This document shows positions 55,092 to 64,000 of a DNA stretch of 64,000 bases, piece by piece. The first letter of the stretch is position 1; the number at the start of each line of letters is the position of its first letter. The stretch spans positions 33,685,091-33,749,090 of the forward strand of contig CM037888.1 of the NCBI GenBank assembly GCA_021292165.1. Direction: 5' to 3'. A program made the translations under genes and the position numbers. This DNA is from Shinisaurus crocodilurus. Its lineage: Eukaryota > Chordata > Lepidosauria > Squamata > Shinisauridae. Under the pieces are notes generated by a model. That model saw only the letters and a list, made by a program, of their open reading frames with translations. It did no database searches and was not told the origin of the DNA.

Positions 55092-56098
55092 ACAGGCAAA
55101 TAAACAAGAAAGTGTCCACGGGCAAACGTGGCCCTTGGCAGCTCATTTCTACACTACAAACCGATATCAGTCTGATGCCTCTGTAGCTGCTCTGGCTTCC
55201 CACGAGGCATCCTGCGAACTGTAGGTCAGTGAGGACCTGATAATGCAGATAGCCATTCCTAGTCGTCGCCTCCTCAGAACTACAGTTCCCAGCATTCCCT
55301 GGGGAGAGTGAATGACTATTAAACCCATTTATGCCTGTAGTGTAGATATGCCTTTGTTCCCTTGCCCCAACAGTGGCAGCATCCTGACCTTGCTGTGCCA
55401 AAGGGACTTTACTGTGTCGCCTGGCATTCACTGCCAAACCAGCTGTGCACCATCTCTTGCCCCATGTCTGTGCTTGCCAACGGGGCACCAGCACCACCGG
55501 TGCCAAAGCAGCCCGGCCCTCAGGCTCTGATGCGGAGCGGAACCGTGCCAAAGGTATTCTCTAGCGCGCAGAAAGATCATTGCACTGAAGGGCACACTTG
55601 TTCGCGCAAAGGATTACCAACTGACATGAACCTTCCTCATCTGCTGCTTCCTTCAAGCTGGCCCAGGTCCCTTACCTTGGGGGAAAATAGAAGTGGGTTT
55701 GCTGGCAAAAAGGATTTGAATGAGCAGCAGTGTCTGAATGTAGGGCAAGTTAATGTACGAGTGTATGGCTTGCCCTGGCTTGCTGGAGTGTGTCTGGACC
55801 TCCTTGGCTCTGCAAGCATCCTTCTGGAGTGCGCCTGCTTTTTGCATGATCCATGTTGCCAGATTCTGGTGCATGCATCATGGTCCTCCTTGGCAACAGG
55901 GGTTTGCATTAGGCTAGAGAAGGTGAATAATAGTGCTGGATCCACACCTAAGGTTTTTTGCAGTACTGTACCGCTGCTGTGACTTGAAGGGCACTCACTT
56001 TTCAGTGCCGGGTGCGCTAGTCCTGCGTAATCATTCTTTGTTTCTTCCAGAATTTCTTGGACTACTTTTATCACTTTTTTTAGTTATTGCGGTTCACT
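55092..56098. other. Unassigned region
   Basis: Overlapping frames on both strands (55362-56074) have no recognised domain. No transposon identified. Confidence 0.4.
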
Positions 56099-56264
56099 GC
56101 CTGTGGCTCACTCTGGCTCAGCTTCTCTGAGCATGGAAAGCTAAGCAGGGTCGGGCCTGGTTATTACTTGGATGGGAGACCCCCTCCTCTAGTTTCCTGC
56201 CCTGAGCAGGGGACTGGACTCGATGGCCTTGTAGGCCCCTTCCAGCTCTATGATCCTATGATCA
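56099..56264 (+). mobile_element. 5S rRNA-derived SINE with CR1-like tail
   Basis: Head GTGGCTCACTCTGGCTCAGC, then GGAAAGCTAAGCAGGGTCGG and GGTTATTACTTGGATGGGAG, with the 5S internal promoter region largely intact. Then CTCTAGTTTCCTGC and a CR1-type tail ending CTATGATCCTATGATC. Confidence 0.88.
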
Positions 56265-56650
56265 AATATACGTATGACTGTCGCAGTACGCCGCTAGTGT
56301 GTGCTAAACTGGTACTGTTGTTGCCCGTTGGAGGTGTGGCCATGAAAGTGTTGTCATGTCACTGGAGTTAGCCAATTGTTTTAGAGGGGTGGGGGAAATG
56401 TGGCATTACATGTGTCTCGCAAACTGGTGGGAAGGGAGGTATCCGCCATTTGTTGTCGTGTGGAGGTTCGATTTCTTCCTCGGAGTCTTGTTAATTTTTA
56501 TTTAATTTTTTTGTAAACATTCCTGTGCACCTCCACACCACCAAGCAGGATGCTTTGGCCAATTGTGCTTGGGTGCCCTGTTCATGGCAATGCCCAGTTC
56601 TACCGCTATGGAGTTAGTTGAGGGGTGGCAAACCGGGATGACTGCAGTAC
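56265..56650. other. Unassigned spacer
   Basis: Nothing recognised. Confidence 0.4.
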
Positions 56651-56658
56651 CTTTAAGG

Positions 56659-56765
56659 CAGTGTTTCTCAACCTTGGGTCCCCAGATGTTTTTGGCATAG
56701 CTGGCTGGGGCATGCTGGGAGTTGTAGGCCAAAAACATCTGGGGACCCAAGGTTGAGAAACACTG
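56659..56765. mobile_element. hAT MITE family 1, 107 bp, TSD CTTTAAGG
   Basis: Perfect 8-bp duplication (56651-56658, 56766-56773). Both arms show GTTTCTCAACC instead of the usual GTTCTCCAACC. Confidence 0.92.
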
Positions 56766-56773
56766 CTTTAAGG

Positions 56774-58166
56774 AGAGTGTGCCCTGTGATGCGTGACTGC
56801 GGAACGTGAATATAGCAGAAACGTTCTGCTAACGTGACGATATACCGTGTAACGTGGATCCGGCCGAGGTGTGGGAAGAAGATTGGGGCTTCTTGCTCTT
56901 TCGTGTTCAAAAGCCACAATGCCTTGTGGCACCTTAAAGGCTCACAAATGTACTGTGGCATAATAAAGCTTTCGTAGACTGTACAGAAAGTTATTTTGAA
57001 AGATGCTGCTTTTCATGTAACTGGAGAAGAATGGCCCTTGTTGAAATAAAGGTACAAGGGCCCTGGTGATCTCTGTTGCTGGATTAGCTGGCTTTTTGTG
57101 TGCTTCCCCTCCTGCTGCCTCCCTTGAATCTTTATGCCTGAGGTTTTTTTCCCCCTGAAATCAGATGCCCTCCTCTCCCCTGTCCATACATCCCATTTTA
57201 CAAATAGGGGCATCCTTAGGAGACAGGGTCCTTTAAACACATGCATGCACGCACGCGCCTGATCCCACCCTGGCCTATTGCTGTGAAGAGGCTTCATTGC
57301 TGGTCTAGCTGCATCTTACCCTCCTTTAGCCAGAGTTTAGTTGTGGTGCACCGACTGGATGGAGATTCATCCATTAATCCCAGGTCCCAGATGCCTAAGG
57401 GCTCAGGCCCAGTGTTCCTTGAAGTTCTGTAACCACTAGGACTAGCCAAGGGCATTTCCCTGTCCTGCACAGTCCAGGAGGTGGGCTACGCAGCCTCCTG
57501 CAATAATGCATGAGATCATGGACCTATGTGCTGCTTCACTGGTACCTCTAAAGGCAAAATATGCAACTTGGTTTGAGGCAAGCTTTCTGACTGAAACCTT
57601 TCAAATGTGGGTTAGATCGCCTTTGGGTGCATTTACTCGTCACACTAACCCACCCTGGCAAAAAGCCAGAGTGGGTTGGTTGCCACACGAACAACCCACT
57701 GTGCACCTAACAGACGATTGGGCTCACCATGGCTTGTGGACTCACCATGGGTTGTTGTTGCAGTTATCCCAAGGGACACTGCGGGAGGACCAAGTTGTCT
57801 CCGCCCTCCCCACCCTGACAGCAAGCCACGGCTTGTTTCCCTTTCCCCCGTTTTTTTTTGGGGGGGGAGATCACTTTTTGCAATCTCCAAGTTGACAGCC
57901 AGTGACAGCCCCTCCTAACTGCTGAAGCAGCACTTTTTAATTTTTTTGTGCAAAACAATATGTGCAAAAAAACACTTTTATTTATTTATTTTAAAAAAAA
58001 TACCTTTGCAGTTGTGTGAGTGTGGGGTTTTGAAGCCTCGGCTGGGGCAATGTCCTCGGGGGTGCACGCTGCCAAGGTGCAGAATGTACCAACCCTGGTC
58101 ATTGCCCAAAAGAGGCTCCAAATGGTTGGGGTTTTTTCCCCATTTGGTCTCTCTTGACATTTGTCA
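56774..58166. other. Unassigned region with MITE-like stretch
   Basis: 57635-57770 contains AACCCACC...GGTGGGTT-like inverted words and ACCATGGCTTGTGG / ACCATGGGTTGTTG, reminiscent of the MITE at 52082. No gene recognised. Confidence 0.4.
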
Positions 58167-58170
58167 CAAG

Positions 58171-58338
58171 AACAGGCTTGTGGCTCACGCTGGCTCAGCT
58201 TGTCTGAGCGTGGAAAGCTAAGCAGGGTCAGGCCTGGTTATTACTTGGATGGGAGACCCCTCCTCTAGTTTCCTGCACTGAGCAGGGGGTTGGACTCGAT
58301 AGCCTTGTAGGCTCCTTCCAACTCTATGATCCTATGAG
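58171..58338 (+). mobile_element. 5S rRNA-derived SINE with CR1-like tail, longest head
   Basis: GTGGCTCACGCTGGCTCAGC, GTCTGAGCGTGGAAAGC and the 5S block GCTAAGCAGGGTCAGGCC / TTGGATGGGAGACC. The tail has CTCGATAGCCTTGTAGGCTCC, a variant shared with the copies at 60550, 40866 and 63147. Confidence 0.88.
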
Positions 58339-58444
58339 CTGTCACAAAAAACCAAAGGTGAGAGTGATCTTTGCTCGCTTTGCAGGGTTTTATCGTTATA
58401 AATTGTTGTACATCACCTTGATGACTTTTCAGCGTATAGGGGCT

Positions 58445-58976
58445 TATATATAAAGAGCCAGGGGCTGGTTTTAACCTGTAAAGCCTTACACGGCTTGGGA
58501 CCACAATACCTGATGGAGTGCCTCTCCTGACCTGACTATCTGGACACTACGATCAACAGCTGAGGCCTTCCTCTGAGTGCCACCTCTGAGGGAGGCTTGG
58601 AGGGTGGTGACAAGGGAGAGGGCCTTCTTAGTGGTGGCCCCCAATTATGGAATGATCTCCCTACTGAGGCCTGCCTGGTGCCAGTGCTGTCATCTTTTTG
58701 ATGCCAGGTTAAGACCGCCCTCTGCTCCCAGGCATTTAATGGCATATGAGGGGGCATTTGTGTCTGCTGTCTTTTTAACACGTCTAGTATTTTTGTTGAA
58801 ATGGTTTTTAGCTGTTTACATTGTTTTAAATTTTGTATATTGAAATTTTATGTGGTATTTTCTTATCTGTTTTTTGTGGTTTGTAATTTTTATAAATTGT
58901 TGTAAACTGCCCAGAGAGCCTCAGCCATTGGGCGGTAGAAAAATGTAATAAGAATAAGAATAAATAAAATGAACTA
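58445..58976 (+). mobile_element. L2-like LINE 3' end
   Basis: AAGCCTTACACGGCTTGGG begins a degraded L2 ORF2 C-terminus (LTCKALHGLG, then RAFLVVAPNYGMISLL). The 3' UTR reads TTGTAAACTGCCCAGAGAGCC and TTGGGCGGTAGAAAAATGTA with an (AATAAG)n tail. Older than the copy at 3262. Confidence 0.78.
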
Positions 58977-60547
58977 ATTAATATGCAGTTTAAACAAAAA
59001 GGAAAGGAGGTAACTACTAGAAAATTTCATTCACCATTTTTTACAAGGCCAGCACGGACATTGACTTGGATTTCTGGCAGGAGAGCGCAGATCAGAGTTC
59101 AAAGGGGGAAATAAAGAAGAGGTGAAAATTGTTCCAACATGTTTGCAGGAACAGCAAGGGCTGGGAAACTGAACCTTTGACCCAAGACAGGTTTTGCATC
59201 CAATATAACTATTTTTATAGTCAAGTTAACTTTGTGGCCAAACTACAGCACAGACATATTCATACTTCCGTCATATAATCTCAAGGGATACTCTCTGTGC
59301 TTTGCAAAATCACAAAACAGATATAAACAAGAGGAAAGTCTATTGAATCAGAGCCAAATAGTTTCCAGTTCAGAAATTTAACATCTCTATAAGAGAAAGT
59401 CACACTAAGAGACTGGTACGTGGCATCTGGACCATGTAATTTCTGAGAGATGTGGTTTGGACCTTCAGTGGGAACAACTCCAACCCCTCCCCAAGTAACA
59501 CACGTGCATAAGCCTGAATATATGGAATCATTTTATCTCTCTAGACATCGAGCTCACTGAATGTTTCGTACAACTCCCAAACACTTTGGATAAATGAACT
59601 GGAAGACGAAACTAGCTGTTTTAGGACGTGAGAAACCTTTGCAGGACCAGCCTAGAGGCTGCCATGGTCAGAGACTTGCTAGGAGCCCCCGGGCCCACAA
59701 AGGGCCATTCACTGCCTCAGCAGCACTACGCCACTACCATTCTCATCCCAGAGGGTCAGAGGCAGCCGGAGTTAAATGCCTTGACATGCATCACCACGCC
59801 CCTGCCTCTTTCAGGTTAAGGTGGGACACAGAGGAGGGTGCCCCCCCCACCAAATCCTGAAGCCAGCACTCAACAACTGCTTGGTTAAAGTTAGAATTGA
59901 TCGTTCTCCGCCGGTGTGATTTCAACCTGCAGTTAAGTGGCCCCCACCCACCAGTGGCTTCTGTGGCAAGTCTCAGCAGAATCTCTCCTGCTTTCTGCTG
60001 ACCAACTTCTGGATGAAAGAGCGAACATTCCTGCAAGTGCAAATCACTGGTGGTTACTGTCTGAATCCCAAAAGGCCTTGGTTCCCACCAGCAATTTCAT
60101 GCCCTGGATACTCCTTTCCTCTGGCACACCATGTGTTTGCAAAAAAAAAGAAGCCCAGTAACAGATGTGTGTGTCATCAGCTCTCTTGTGAAGTGAGAAC
60201 TTAAGTGGCAGTTTCCCGCACGAAGCCTTTTGCTCCCCAGGACTGGTGTTGGTTACGGTATGTGCCTGCCCTGCATCGCTTTTTCCAGGTCCAATGAAAG
60301 GGTGGGCTTTCCTCAGCCCTTCACCCTGCGGTAGAAATAGTAGGCCGTATTCAGCCCTTTGCTGCCTGATGTGGTTGTTATCAGACCCCTCAGTCTGTCC
60401 ACACCCATAACAGGGAATGTGGTTTAAATGTTTGAATTATGAGAATATACATTCAAATATTTACAATCAAAATTATTTGGAGCGATTTACCAACAAACTG
60501 CATTTATTAGGGCTTTCTATGGACTTGCTCAGCACATGTGAGTATTC
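58977..60547. other. Unassigned region
   Basis: No recognised transposon or coding region in about 1.57 kb. Confidence 0.4.
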
Positions 60548-60557
60548 TGCTATAAAA

Positions 60558-60672
60558 TCGGGTCAGGCCTGGTTATTACTTGGATGGGAGACCTCTCCTC
60601 TAGTTTCCTGCATTGAGCAGGGAGTTGGACTCGATAGCCTTGTAGGCTCCTTCCAACTCTATGATCTATGAA
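60558..60672 (+). mobile_element. 5S rRNA-derived SINE, 5'-truncated
   Basis: Starts in the 5S block (GGGTCAGGCCTGGTTATTAC) and keeps the unique middle and CR1-like tail. Confidence 0.85.
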
Positions 60673-60699
60673 CGTTCTGTATCAGATGCTTGTAGATCA

Positions 60700-61090
60700 T
60701 GTTCTCCATGTTCTTAACTTTTGAATTTCCTAACTATGCCAGATATCTGGTCAATCTGACAATCTCCAAATATGTTGTGTCTTTTCCAGGGCTGGATTCA
60801 ACTGCCTTCTTTCTGCGATATTGGAAGGGCGTGATCGGGGTGTGCCCTCATGAGGAACATTTGTGTCCCTGTGGAAGTGAAGCACTCGAAACTTTAGGCC
60901 ATTTTTTTTTTTTAATGTAGCCTTTATAGAGAAGAACGTAATCGACTACTTACACCTGTTGTGGAAGAATGCCCTGGAAGGACGCCGGAACAATATCTGG
61001 AACATTTATTGGCTGGTACAAATAAGTCAAGGACAGAGTCAGTGGCCAAGTTTCTCTTTTCTGCTCAGAGGTCTCACAATTGATTTCTTC
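60700..61090 (+). pseudogene. LINE ORF2 C-terminal zinc-knuckle fragment
   Basis: Reads GLDSTAFFLRYWKGVIG, then LCPCGSEALETLGHFF, then LYREERNR after a frame break caused by a T12 run near 60905. The pattern C-x-C-x7-ET-x2-H ending in C-x2-Y-x3-R is typical of the C-terminus of a vertebrate LINE family. The segment continues as SVAKFLFSAQ. A CR1 fragment is inserted at 61091. Confidence 0.55.
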
Positions 61091-61229
61091 ATAGAATCAT
61101 AGAAAAGTAGAGTTGGAAGGGGCCTACAAGGCCATCGAGTCTAACCCCCTGCTCAATGCAGGAATCTAGGTCAAAGCATCTCTGACAGATGTCTGTCCAG
61201 CTGCACCTTGAATGCCTCTAGAGTGGGAG
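61091..61229 (-). mobile_element. CR1 3' UTR fragment, minus strand
   Basis: Tail complement ATAGAATCATAGAAAAG and CR1 UTR ending in the last ORF2 codons; 5'-truncated at about 139 bp. It shares the variants TCTAGGTCAAAGCATCTCTG and ATGTCTGTCCAG with the copy at 53872, so both are of one young subfamily. Confidence 0.9.
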
Positions 61230-61450
61230 TTTTTATCCTCAGTAGTATACTGTATAATTTTAACAATTTTAACAGGTTTTAACAAATTTATCCTAATAGC
61301 AATATGCATTTTACGTTTTTAAGGTATTAATGATTTTGCGTGTGATTGCTGTGTAATGGATATACTTTTATGTCTCCGTGGTGCACCATTTGTTTGTTTT
61401 AATGGGTCTGTGACCGCATAACAAATTGATTGATTGTTTGGAGGATTTGG
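61230..61450 (+). other. Probable 3' UTR of the LINE at 60700
   Basis: AT-rich sequence resuming after the CR1 insertion and ending with TTGATTGATTG. Assigned by continuity only. Confidence 0.4.
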
Positions 61451-61506
61451 GGACCCCCCTCCCCACATTCACTCCAGCCCCACACAAGGAGGAGGAGGCA
61501 GCTGCT

Positions 61507-62230
61507 TCATCATCATCATCATCATCAGGCGATCACTCGTGACCGAGTAAGATTGTCTTCCGGGATAAAAGGAGGAAATTCTAAAGAAGATTGTGTAGAC
61601 TCTAGCGATGGGTCCGTAAGTGACTGTGGAGGCCAATTCTAGATCCACACAGCTTCCCACAGTGAGGACACAGGTTACCAGATAGAAGATGGTCCTGTAA
61701 AGGATTCATTTGACGTGCTTTTCGCTTAGCACGTTTCTCCCTTTCACCTTGCACTCGGGCTTCTTCAAAGTCCATGGAACCTTTGTGAAAGGCCAACCTC
61801 CATTTAGATCGTTCATGGGCCAGAGCTTCCCAGTTTTCGATGTTTATATTGCATTTTTTAGATTAGCCTTATGAACATCTTTAAACCTCTTATATTGACC
61901 ACCGATATTCCGCTTTCCATCCTTGAGTTGGGAGTAAAGTAACTGCTTTGGGAGGCGGCAGTCAGGCATTCGAACAACATGACCGGTCCACTGAAGTTGG
62001 CGTTGAAGGATCATTTTTTCAATGCTAGTAGTCTTTGCTTCTTCCAGTACACTGACATTTGTTCGCCTATCTTCCCAAGTAATTTGCAGGATTTTCCGGA
62101 GGCAACGTTGATGAAACCTTTCAAGGAGGTGGAAGTGACGTTTATAGATAGTCCATGTTTCGCAGGCATACAATAAAGTTGGTAATACAATGGCTTCATA
62201 AACCAGTGTTTTGGTCTTCTTACAAATATC
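61507..62230 (-). mobile_element. LINE with C-terminal C2H2 finger, 5'-truncated copy 2
   Basis: Same family as 50774-51547. On the minus strand the ORF2 C-terminus runs from ICKKTKTLVYEAI to KANLK, then shifts frame at an A6 run (about 61855). It continues as ENWEALAHERSKWRL and ends in the C-x2-C-x12-H-x3-H finger (61602-61670). A (GAT)n tail (complement 61507-61527) forms the 3' end. No TSD seen. Confidence 0.82.
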
Positions 62231-62314
62231 CCACATATATAACCTAAATCACAGGGAATAACATATTATTCCTGAATTAAAAAGAGAAAGCAACCTGCAG
62301 CGGAGTGGGAAGGA

Positions 62315-62341
62315 AGCTAGCTAGCTAGCTAGCTAGCTAGT
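62315..62341. repeat. (AGCT)n microsatellite
   Basis: Six to seven self-complementary AGCT units. Confidence 0.9.
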
Positions 62342-62387
62342 CATTCCTTGATACCAGAGGCCTCCTTTCTCCAGTCTTGAGTGTATG

Positions 62388-63265
62388 TGTGAAGAGAACG
62401 CCAGGTCAGGTACACGCACACCCCACTTGCAGCAGCAGCTCAGGTATCCACCTTTTATCTTGTTTACCTGCAAGGAGGCTCACAATGGGACACATCTGCA
62501 TACCCCTGGGCAACTTCCCCTTCCATGGCAGCCAAATGAGCTGTGAAGCATCCCCAAACAACAAGAGGAGCGCCAAGGTGCCTGGTGGTCTCAAAGGGTG
62601 GCAAGCACTCTTGAGCACCCCTAAGCACCCAGAGAAATAGGTTATTCCTGACTCGCTTGAACCAATCATGAGGGGAGGGGGCGCAGGAGGGAAGAGGGAA
62701 CCAAGAAGAGGGTATAAGGAAGGGGGCCTGTGGCAGGAAAAGTTGTTGGTCGTGGGCAGCAAGCTGCACGGAGGTCCAGGGCTTCGGTCCGACCTCAGGA
62801 TCCAACCCTGGGAAGCTCCCGGTGAAACTAGCTGAAATCGCCTGGTCGCTGGCATAGGCGGCTTTCGAGGAATCGGGGTCATTCCAGGTAACCCTTGTAT
62901 GTACTGCTCCTATTGCTCGCTCTAAGCTGCTGTAAATTGAGGGTGCGTGCGTACTGCTCCTGTGTATGTTTTGATACGCTCAATTAAACTCTGTTTACCT
63001 ATAAACAGTATAGTAGCCTCCATTCACAAAACGGCTTCTTTCACTGTCCCAGCATTAGAATTGGTCGCGGTTTCTGCCTCAGTGCCACAACCAAGCCGCG
63101 TATAAAGGGCTAGCTCAGCCCTTTATACGCGGGTTAACCCCTTATAGATTTCATAGATCATAAAGTTGGAAGGAGCCTACAAGGCTATCGAGTCCAACCC
63201 CCTGCTCAATGCAGGAAACTTGGTGCCCGAACCCGCACAAAGGACTGGCTTTGGTCCTTTTCACA
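62388..63265 (+). mobile_element. Solo LTR, family E, TSD GTATG
   Basis: An 878-bp LTR starting TGTGAAGAGAACGCC and ending GGTCCTTTTCACA, with perfect duplication GTATG (62383-62387, 63266-63270). TATAAGG lies near 62714 and ATTAAA at 62983-62988. A short ACACGCACACC run lies about 25 bp from its 5' edge. A minus-strand 5S-SINE tail fragment is inserted near its 3' end. Confidence 0.88.
63147..63220 (-). mobile_element. 5S-SINE/CR1-type tail fragment inside LTR E
   Basis: CATAGATCATAAAGTTGGAAGG, GGCTATCGAGTCCAACC and CTCAATGCAGGAAACT are the complement of the 5S SINE 3' part. Antisense to the LTR, unlike the fragment in the LTR at 40394, so the two arose separately. Confidence 0.8.
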
Positions 63266-63270
63266 GTATG

Positions 63271-64000
63271 CCACAGACCTTCAGTCCTGGAAGCCTTTGC
63301 CTTGTGGGGACTTCACTTTCCCTAGCTTGCTTTTGCTACCAAATTACTGCCATGGCAACTCAACATGCAATCTGTCAGGACTAGCAGTCTAGAGGCGAAG
63401 CAAGCATTGAACAGGCAAACAGTCGAGCCAGTAGGCAGAACTGGAGACAATCTGAGAGCAGCTCCATTGTGACAAGAGGGTCCAGGCCAGAGTCGGAAGC
63501 TTTATAGGACCAATGGAATCCCATTGGCCTCTGGTGTCATCTGACCTTCACTTCAGTGCTACCTTCTGGTCAGCCATTTCGGTGGCACTGAAGTTCAACA
63601 TTAAACAGATTGGTTTTATGTGCCCTGTGGCAGCTTTTTGGCAGCTGCCACAGGACACTGTGAATAAGCATGGAGACCGGCCCAAGCACCACAGAGGGCC
63701 TTAGCACTGAGGAGTCCGGGTCCGATTCAGAATCAGAGAGGGATGATTCAGATTCCAATATTGTAGTTGGGACCTGGGAACCTGGTGCAGCCTGACTCTG
63801 CATGACGAGGGGAAGTGCAGCTTCAGATCTTGCCCAGCTGCCAGAGAAGGCTCCATGTAACACCCATGATCTCGGGCCTGAGTTGGTGGAAACTGGAGAA
63901 CGAGAGGAGTCAGAGGAGGGCAGGGAAGCAGGTATGTCACCCAGGGTGAGGTGTCAACTCAAGAGGGAAGGGCAGCAATGCCCCCTGCAGCATTATCTGT
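63271..64000. other. Unassigned region to window end
   Basis: TGTCAGGACTAGCAG at 63377 has the look of an LTR start, but no partner end is in the window. No coding domain recognised. Confidence 0.35.

Noticed and set aside
55362..56074. 206- and 145-codon overlapping frames as a gene
   Set aside because: Opposite strands, no recognisable domain, no sign of conservation to be judged from one sequence.
58171..58262. 5S rRNA gene or pseudogene
   Set aside because: Only the 3' part of 5S is recognisable and all copies share the same non-5S middle and CR1-type tail, so it is a SINE.
63377..64000. Start of a further LTR at TGTCAGGACTAG
   Set aside because: No second end, TSD or polyA signal inside the window to support it.

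Overview
The window looks like intergenic or intronic DNA from a vertebrate, most likely a squamate reptile. The evidence is the repeat content: many CR1 LINE copies ending in a short ATTCTATG-type repeat, L2-like LINE 3' ends with AAAT tails, MIR-like CORE-SINEs, 5S rRNA-derived SINEs carrying a CR1 tail, dense short hAT elements and frequent (CA)n microsatellites. The species call is an inference from these families. I found no host protein-coding exon, functional tRNA or rRNA gene, or CRISPR array. Every protein-like reading frame I recognise belongs to a transposable element.

Layout. Positions 1-8100 hold a partial LTR, a complete solo LTR (589-1576), a degraded LINE RT fragment, a young L2-like 3' end (3262-4100), a CR1 copy split by an LTR (4997-6430), a reverse-strand solo LTR (6852-7960) and a CORE-SINE. 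Positions 9011-10167 are a Tigger-like mariner element with a CpG-rich, triplet-rich hAT-like insert; an unassigned CpG-island-like stretch follows near 11.0-11.3 kb. From 13 to 17 kb there are hAT MITEs and a CR1 3' end. Positions 17870-21117 are the longest LINE copy, a broken CR1 with an ORF1 esterase-like domain, an endonuclease and an RT. From 22.8 to 35.8 kb there are five more solo LTRs, SINEs, MITEs and a Harbinger-like transposase fragment. From 38 to 42 kb there is an L1-like fragment split by a 5S SINE, a further solo LTR and a third hAT MITE. From 42 to 50 kb there are microsatellites, MITEs and AT-rich stretches free of recognised repeats. From 50 to 64 kb there are two copies of a LINE C-terminus with a C2H2 finger, a palindromic MITE, a 243-bp direct duplication, the best preserved CR1 RT fragment (minus strand, FADD intact), 5S SINEs, an L2 3' end, a LINE zinc-knuckle fragment and another solo LTR.

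Most boundaries were set by target-site duplications read directly: perfect 5-bp duplications around nine complete solo LTRs, 8-bp duplications around hAT MITEs, TA around the mariner-like element and 12 bp around one LINE. No LTR internal region (gag, pol, env) is visible anywhere. The strongest observations are: nine independent solo LTRs with matching TSDs, several of them in SINE or AT-rich tails; a (CA)n microsatellite held 25-70 bp inside the 5' edge of most LTRs; a 77-bp inverted duplication inside the CR1 element; a palindromic hAT MITE whose targets fit nnnTAnnn and whose two arms share copy-specific variants; and a 5S rRNA/CR1 chimeric SINE. I found no convincing new functional system.
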